From contig NC_084759.1 in assembly GCF_028858725.1 (NCBI RefSeq), positions 98,514,362 to 98,578,361 of the forward strand: 64,000 nucleotides of DNA, written 5' to 3'. The position numbers and the translations under genes are program-made. Under the pieces are notes generated by a model. It was not told the DNA's origin. It saw nothing but the letters and a program-made list of their open reading frames with translations, and made no database searches. This stretch comes from Colius striatus. Lineage: Eukaryota > Chordata > Aves > Coliiformes > Coliidae. This document shows, one piece after another, positions 59,838-64,000 of this stretch. Each line of letters begins with the position of its first letter. Within the stretch, counting starts at the first letter, position 1.

Positions 59838-62800
59838 GTGAGTAGCGCCGGGCCGGGTCGGGCGGACCGCGGGCGCAGCGGGGCGCTGGGTGGGCGCGGG
59901 GCCAGGACGTGCTCCTCCTGTGCCGGTGCTTTGAGGGGCCCGGCCCGACCTGGCCGTGCGGGGAGGCCCGGATGCTGGGGTCTACGTCCCACCGGACTGT
60001 GGAGGCCGATGTGCGTGCGGGCCGGGCCGGGGCGGCCGTGGCCGCTGCCGGGAGGTGCGGACGGGTTTTCTGAGGGAAGGGCCTTGGTAGTCTTAGAGCG
60101 CCGTGAAGCTTCTGTGTCTGCAGAGTTTTGTGTCATGGCTGTGTGCAGGCACTGCAGGGGCAAAGAGCAGACGGGCACTGGGAGCTGCTCAAGTGCTCAC
60201 CTTGTGCACAGCGGGACGAACACACGGGTTAGCAGTATAGTGTCAGGTTTGCCTTTGTTTAAAACTAACACCTTCTAAAGAGGCCTCAAAAACTCCTTAT
60301 TGCTTATTTTCTATCATTCCCCTTACCAGGGTTCATCTCCACAGCAACTGTTTCTCGACTGACATCAGATGACGTGATTCAGATGCGTAATGAGCTCTTC
60401 ACCAAAGAGAAGGAGCGACAGTTGTCTCTTTATCCACGGATTGAGAAAATCGAAGTAAAATACATTGGGAAATCGCACCCTGGCAGTGTGTTTGTGATGA
60501 ACAAGGCTTTGTCCACACCATACAATTGTGCCATGCGTAAGTGAATGGACTCTTTAACCTTGCGACACTGATGAAAATTGCAGTACTTGCTGATCTCAAT
60601 TAAAAATGTTACTGTTAATGACACTTTAATGACCAAGATAGCAGACATGCATTCAGAATATTTGTGTTTGGCAAGTTTAAAGTACTTTTGTACTAAAATA
60701 CGTCAGAAATAGAGATAAGTTTTGGAGGCTCTGTTAACAGCTCATTGGTTCAAATCAGTTAAAGTGAAACTTAGAGTTTATTGTTGCAAACCCCCAAACA
60801 CAGAAGTCTAAACTGTGTAATACCTTTTTTTGGTTTCTTTAGACTTAAGTGAATGGCACTGCAAGAAATCCATTCTAGCTCTTGTGGATGGTGAAGTGTG
60901 GGATATGTACAGACCCTTGACCAAATCATGTGAAATTCAGTTCCTTACTTTCAAAGACGAAGATCCAGAAGAAGTAAACAAGGCAAGTCTGTATCTTATC
61001 CCATTGTAGATGATCCTGATTATGACCACTTCTTTTCATATGCGTTTTTTAGTTCCATCTCTGTCTGCTTTCTCGAGCATTATTGTTGTGGAAGTTCAGA
61101 TATTTTTAATACTTGGTTGTTGTGTCATGGTTATCATTAGCTGTACCAGGATGTGGGCTGAAAGTGATTTACAGGAATCCCTTTCAATCTGTGTTGATGC
61201 ATTAGTCTGTGAATTCAGATTTAAATGTCTCCGGGGAAACATCTGGGTGGCATTTTAAGAACAGTTTTGATTTTTTTTTTTCTTTTGATAGCTTTTCTAT
61301 GAAGAATCATCATCAAATGGAAGTTTATACACTAAAGAAAGTAATGCTTGGGTTGACAGCTAGGTTTGTGCATCATTCAGTTAAATGCTGATATTATTTT
61401 GGAATAAGTAGCTGACGTTCATCTGGTGTGGGTTGCTTGCTTCTGGGCTATAAACCTTTCTTTTGAAATTCTCCTCACAGGCCTATTGGCGCTCCTGTGC
61501 CATGATCATGGCATGTGTGTTAAAGCGGGCATTCAAAGATGAGTACTCAGTGAGTCTGATCAAAGCTCCAGAAGTGCCAGGTGATATAAGTGTTTTATAT
61601 TTATTATCTAGTCTTTTGCTACATTGTGAGTGTCTAATAGTGTTATGAAAAAAACTTTTCCAATGATTGAAGATACTTAGCATTGATTTGTGTATTTCAT
61701 ACTGTTGTTGTGGCCTTTAATTGATAACAATCACACTGAAAACAAATTTTGTTATCAAAATACAGAAAAAAGTACACAGAAAATTAGTCTGTGGCAACTG
61801 TAAAGACTACTTAGGATTTCATAAGCTAAGTTTGAAACTTGAGTACATAACCTTTTTATTGTGAACTTACATGAATAAGGTATTTAGAAGATGTGATGTG
61901 TTTCTGTGATTTTACATTAATAACTGCATAACTTTATGAGCACCTGATTTACTAAAAATTTACGTATACATCACATTGGAAGATTATTTAAATACAGGGC
62001 TAGTAACAACTGTTGTTCATCTGTGATCTGATACAGGTGTGATCTGGTTTTTGGCTCTATAATCACAGCTGTGATATATTTATAAGTGTATTATGGCAGT
62101 CAAATACGTACTTTGTTACAAACATGAGTATTTTTCTCTTTGGAATTGGGATTGCAGTGATCTCTGGAGCTTTCTGTTATGATGTGATTTTGGACAACAG
62201 GCTTAACGACTGGAAACCGACAAATGTAAGCACAACAACTTCCTCCTCAAAAAGTTATAAAGCTTGTATCTGTGTTCAGTCTGTTTTTTTCTGACAGGAG
62301 AGAGGACGCAGCAAGTTGTTTTTTTCTTTTCATAGGATATATCAATAATAGTATTTTATTTTAGGTCAGGAGTATTCTTTGGGAACTACACTCTGCCATG
62401 AAAGCCAACATGTGGTAAATGCAGAGAAATCTTGGAGCACACAAACTGAGTTCCTTTCAGATGAAATGAAATGTAGAGCTATCTTCCAAATGCTTCGAGG
62501 TTTTAAGTGTGTGGGGCTAGAGTAGCTCTAGTCTGAAATGGTATACCTAGAATAGCTGGAATGGCTGTTGGGACCTCAGTGCCATCTTTGTTCCTATATA
62601 GATCTGCTCCTCCCCAGCCACTCTTGGTAATGTAGATGCAACCGTGGCTTAATAGCCTTTGTGTGAGTAGACACCTCTCAAAAGGAAAGTGTGTCTAATA
62701 TGTGTATTTTCACCTAGTGGTTTACAGCATAATCAGTTTATTGTAGTAAAAGAACCATAACCATATTCAACCAAAGCTTTCCTTAATAGCTTACTTATGT

Positions 62801-63641
62801 TTCACAAAAGCTGTTTGGTAAATCTAATAATCTAAAACCGTTAAGTCTCAGAACTGTTTAGTTTAGTAGCTGATGTGATCATGAGTATTTTACTCATCTG
62901 GTGCCCATTCTGATTCTCATGCCCAAATATTAGCAGAGGTATGGCTAACAAAGCAATGTTGGTACAGTGCAGAATTTCTCTTCAATATGATCTTGTATTT
63001 GAAGTAACTTTCTTCTAAATGTTTTCTAAGTGAAGTTATAGATGTAGTTTCTTCTTTATTGACAAATCTGAGTAGGCAGAGCTTTGGATTTTGGACCAAG
63101 ATGATCAGTGTATATTTATTAGTTTTTCAGTACTTTCTTCTGTTATTTGCATCAGAGTAGAGGCCATTTGTAAGTGGAATCATGGGAAACAAGATATATG
63201 GATGAATATTTAACAGTAATAAGACTATGTCTGTATCTATCACATTGGGGAAACCCGAGAAGTTTAGCTGCAATTAATAAGTACAGTTTCTAATAGAAAA
63301 ATGCTTGTTGATTTTACTGGGCATTGAATCCTTCCCTTCCAACAGCGATGATCTGTAGCAATCTGTTGCAGATAAATAGTAGGAGTTGTACAGCAACGTT
63401 CTTCTGTTTAGAAGGTATAGTAGGTGGTCCTAATTGTTTTGACTAATATTTAGTGTTTCCTGTGCTTACATCACAGTACAGTTGTGACAGAGTGGTGACA
63501 GTTTTATATGTACCAACTGTTTTTTTAGGAAAACTTCCGTTCTCTTACAAGAGATGCCAGAAAGCTCATTGATAAAGACCTGCCGTTTGAAACCCTGCAC
63601 GTTGAGGCAAAAGTAGCGTGTGAAATGTTTCAGCATAACAG
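59786..63641 (+). CDS. MRPL39: Mitochondrial ribosomal protein L39 (mL39), 5' part
   Basis: Six coding exons, join(59786..59837, 60330..60536, 60843..60982, 61481..61580, 62158..62225, 63529..63641), 680 nt or about 226 residues; the human protein has 338, so the 3' third lies beyond the window. Diagnostic segments are [95 protein letters not shown] and [11 protein letters not shown]. The family resembles the N-terminal (TGS and editing-like) part of threonyl-tRNA synthetase and is a structural protein of the mitochondrial large ribosomal subunit. The first ~25 residues are Arg-rich, as for a mitochondrial targeting sequence. The ATG has A at -3 and G at +4. All phases match; intron 3 has a GC donor. 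Confidence 0.96.
60330..60536 (+). CDS. MRPL39: MRPL39 exon 2
   Basis: 207 nt from CTTACCAG to ATGC|GTAAGT, encoding the start of the mature protein and the beginning of the TGS-like domain. Confidence 0.95.
60843..60982 (+). CDS. MRPL39: MRPL39 exon 3, GC donor
   Basis: 140 nt from TTTCTTTAG to AACAAG|GCAAGT. The conserved [12 protein letters not shown] junction needs splicing exactly at GC; the next GT, four bases on, would break the frame. Confidence 0.92.
61481..61580 (+). CDS. MRPL39: MRPL39 exon 4
   Basis: 100 nt after CTCCTCACAG, encoding [20 protein letters not shown] onward to APEVP; donor CCAG|GTGATA. Confidence 0.95.
62158..62225 (+). CDS. MRPL39: MRPL39 exon 5
   Basis: 68 nt, encoding [20 protein letters not shown] then TN; donor AAAT|GTAAGC, leaving phase 0. 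Confidence 0.93.
63529..63641 (+). CDS. MRPL39: MRPL39 exon 6
   Basis: 113 nt after TTTTTTTAG, encoding [20 protein letters not shown] onward to [13 protein letters not shown]; donor ACAG|GTAGGT. The gene continues past the right edge; 63642-64000 is intron with nothing else seen. Confidence 0.94.
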
Positions 63642-64000
63642 GTAGGTGTCTGAATTTGCCTTTCTTTTAGAAAGACAATTAGAAATTCAGTTAAATTTGT
63701 GCTTGATTTTGTAATCTAAAACAAGATGTGAGAGTCAAAGTAAGATACTTCTGCTACTCTGGATGAGCCCACCTCCATTCTCTCTGTCACACCACCACAT
63801 TTAATTTTTCATTTTGCCATATTTCATCTCATGTTGTCTCTCCTGAGGCCAGCCCTTTACTGGATATAGTTTTGTGACAAATTGACAGTCTGTGGACTTC
63901 TTAGTTTAATAGTGAGCTTATCGAATTCACTCTTTCTGAATTGAAACTCTGGTAGTTAGACTTGGCATGCTAGTTCCTCTCAACCTTTGCTGAAAGGCTT

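Larger units (their letters stand above)
59620..60080 (+). promoter_or_regulatory. MRPL39: CpG-island promoter of MRPL39
   Basis: A compact GC- and CpG-rich block starting just after the CR1 element and covering MRPL39 exon 1. It is TATA-less. A CCAAT box lies at 59702-59706, about 80 bp before the ATG. Confidence 0.8.

Noticed and set aside
59763-60278. 171-codon plus-strand frame over the MRPL39 island
   Set aside because: It begins at GTG, is out of frame with the MRPL39 ATG at 59786 and runs through the intron 1 donor. It is a GC-rich shadow.

Overview
The window is vertebrate, almost certainly avian, nuclear DNA. Intron-split genes, GT-AG (and two GC-AG) splice sites, three CpG-island promoters, many CR1 LINE fragments with the bird-type (ATTCTATG) tail, and old avian LTRs all point to a bird. 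The LTR families look more like those of neoavian birds than of chicken, but the species cannot be named from this sequence.

Four protein genes can be built exon by exon. They lie in the same order and relative orientation as on human chromosome 21: GABPA (minus, 5' part only), ATP5PF (plus, complete), JAM2 (minus, complete) and MRPL39 (plus, 5' two-thirds). GABPA and ATP5PF are head-to-head across one CpG island near 6.6-7.9 kb. ATP5PF and JAM2 are tail-to-tail, with a few hundred bases between their candidate poly(A) signals near 11.9-12.5 kb. JAM2 spans about 36 kb, including a 22 kb first intron, and starts in a CpG island near 48.8 kb. About 11 kb of transposon-rich DNA (CR1 and LTR copies) separates it from the CpG-island promoter of MRPL39 near 59.7 kb.

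Functionally, GABPA is the ETS subunit of GABP/NRF-2, which activates nuclear genes for mitochondrial proteins. ATP5PF (F6 of the ATP synthase stalk) and MRPL39 (mitochondrial ribosome large subunit) are of that target class. JAM2 is an endothelial and junctional immunoglobulin-superfamily adhesion protein.

The most notable local signals are: (i) a GC-AG intron in JAM2 immediately before the 33-nt exon that carries the PDZ-binding tail, within a run of very small cytoplasmic-tail exons; (ii) a second GC-AG intron in MRPL39; (iii) an open, phase-compatible candidate alternative last exon in JAM2; and (iv) in the GABPA/ATP5PF promoter, a ZNF143-type motif, a paired ETS site and two identical ISRE-like cores 31 bp apart. 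I saw no CRISPR array, tRNA, rRNA, or intact mobile-element gene, and no clear sign of a wholly new biological system.
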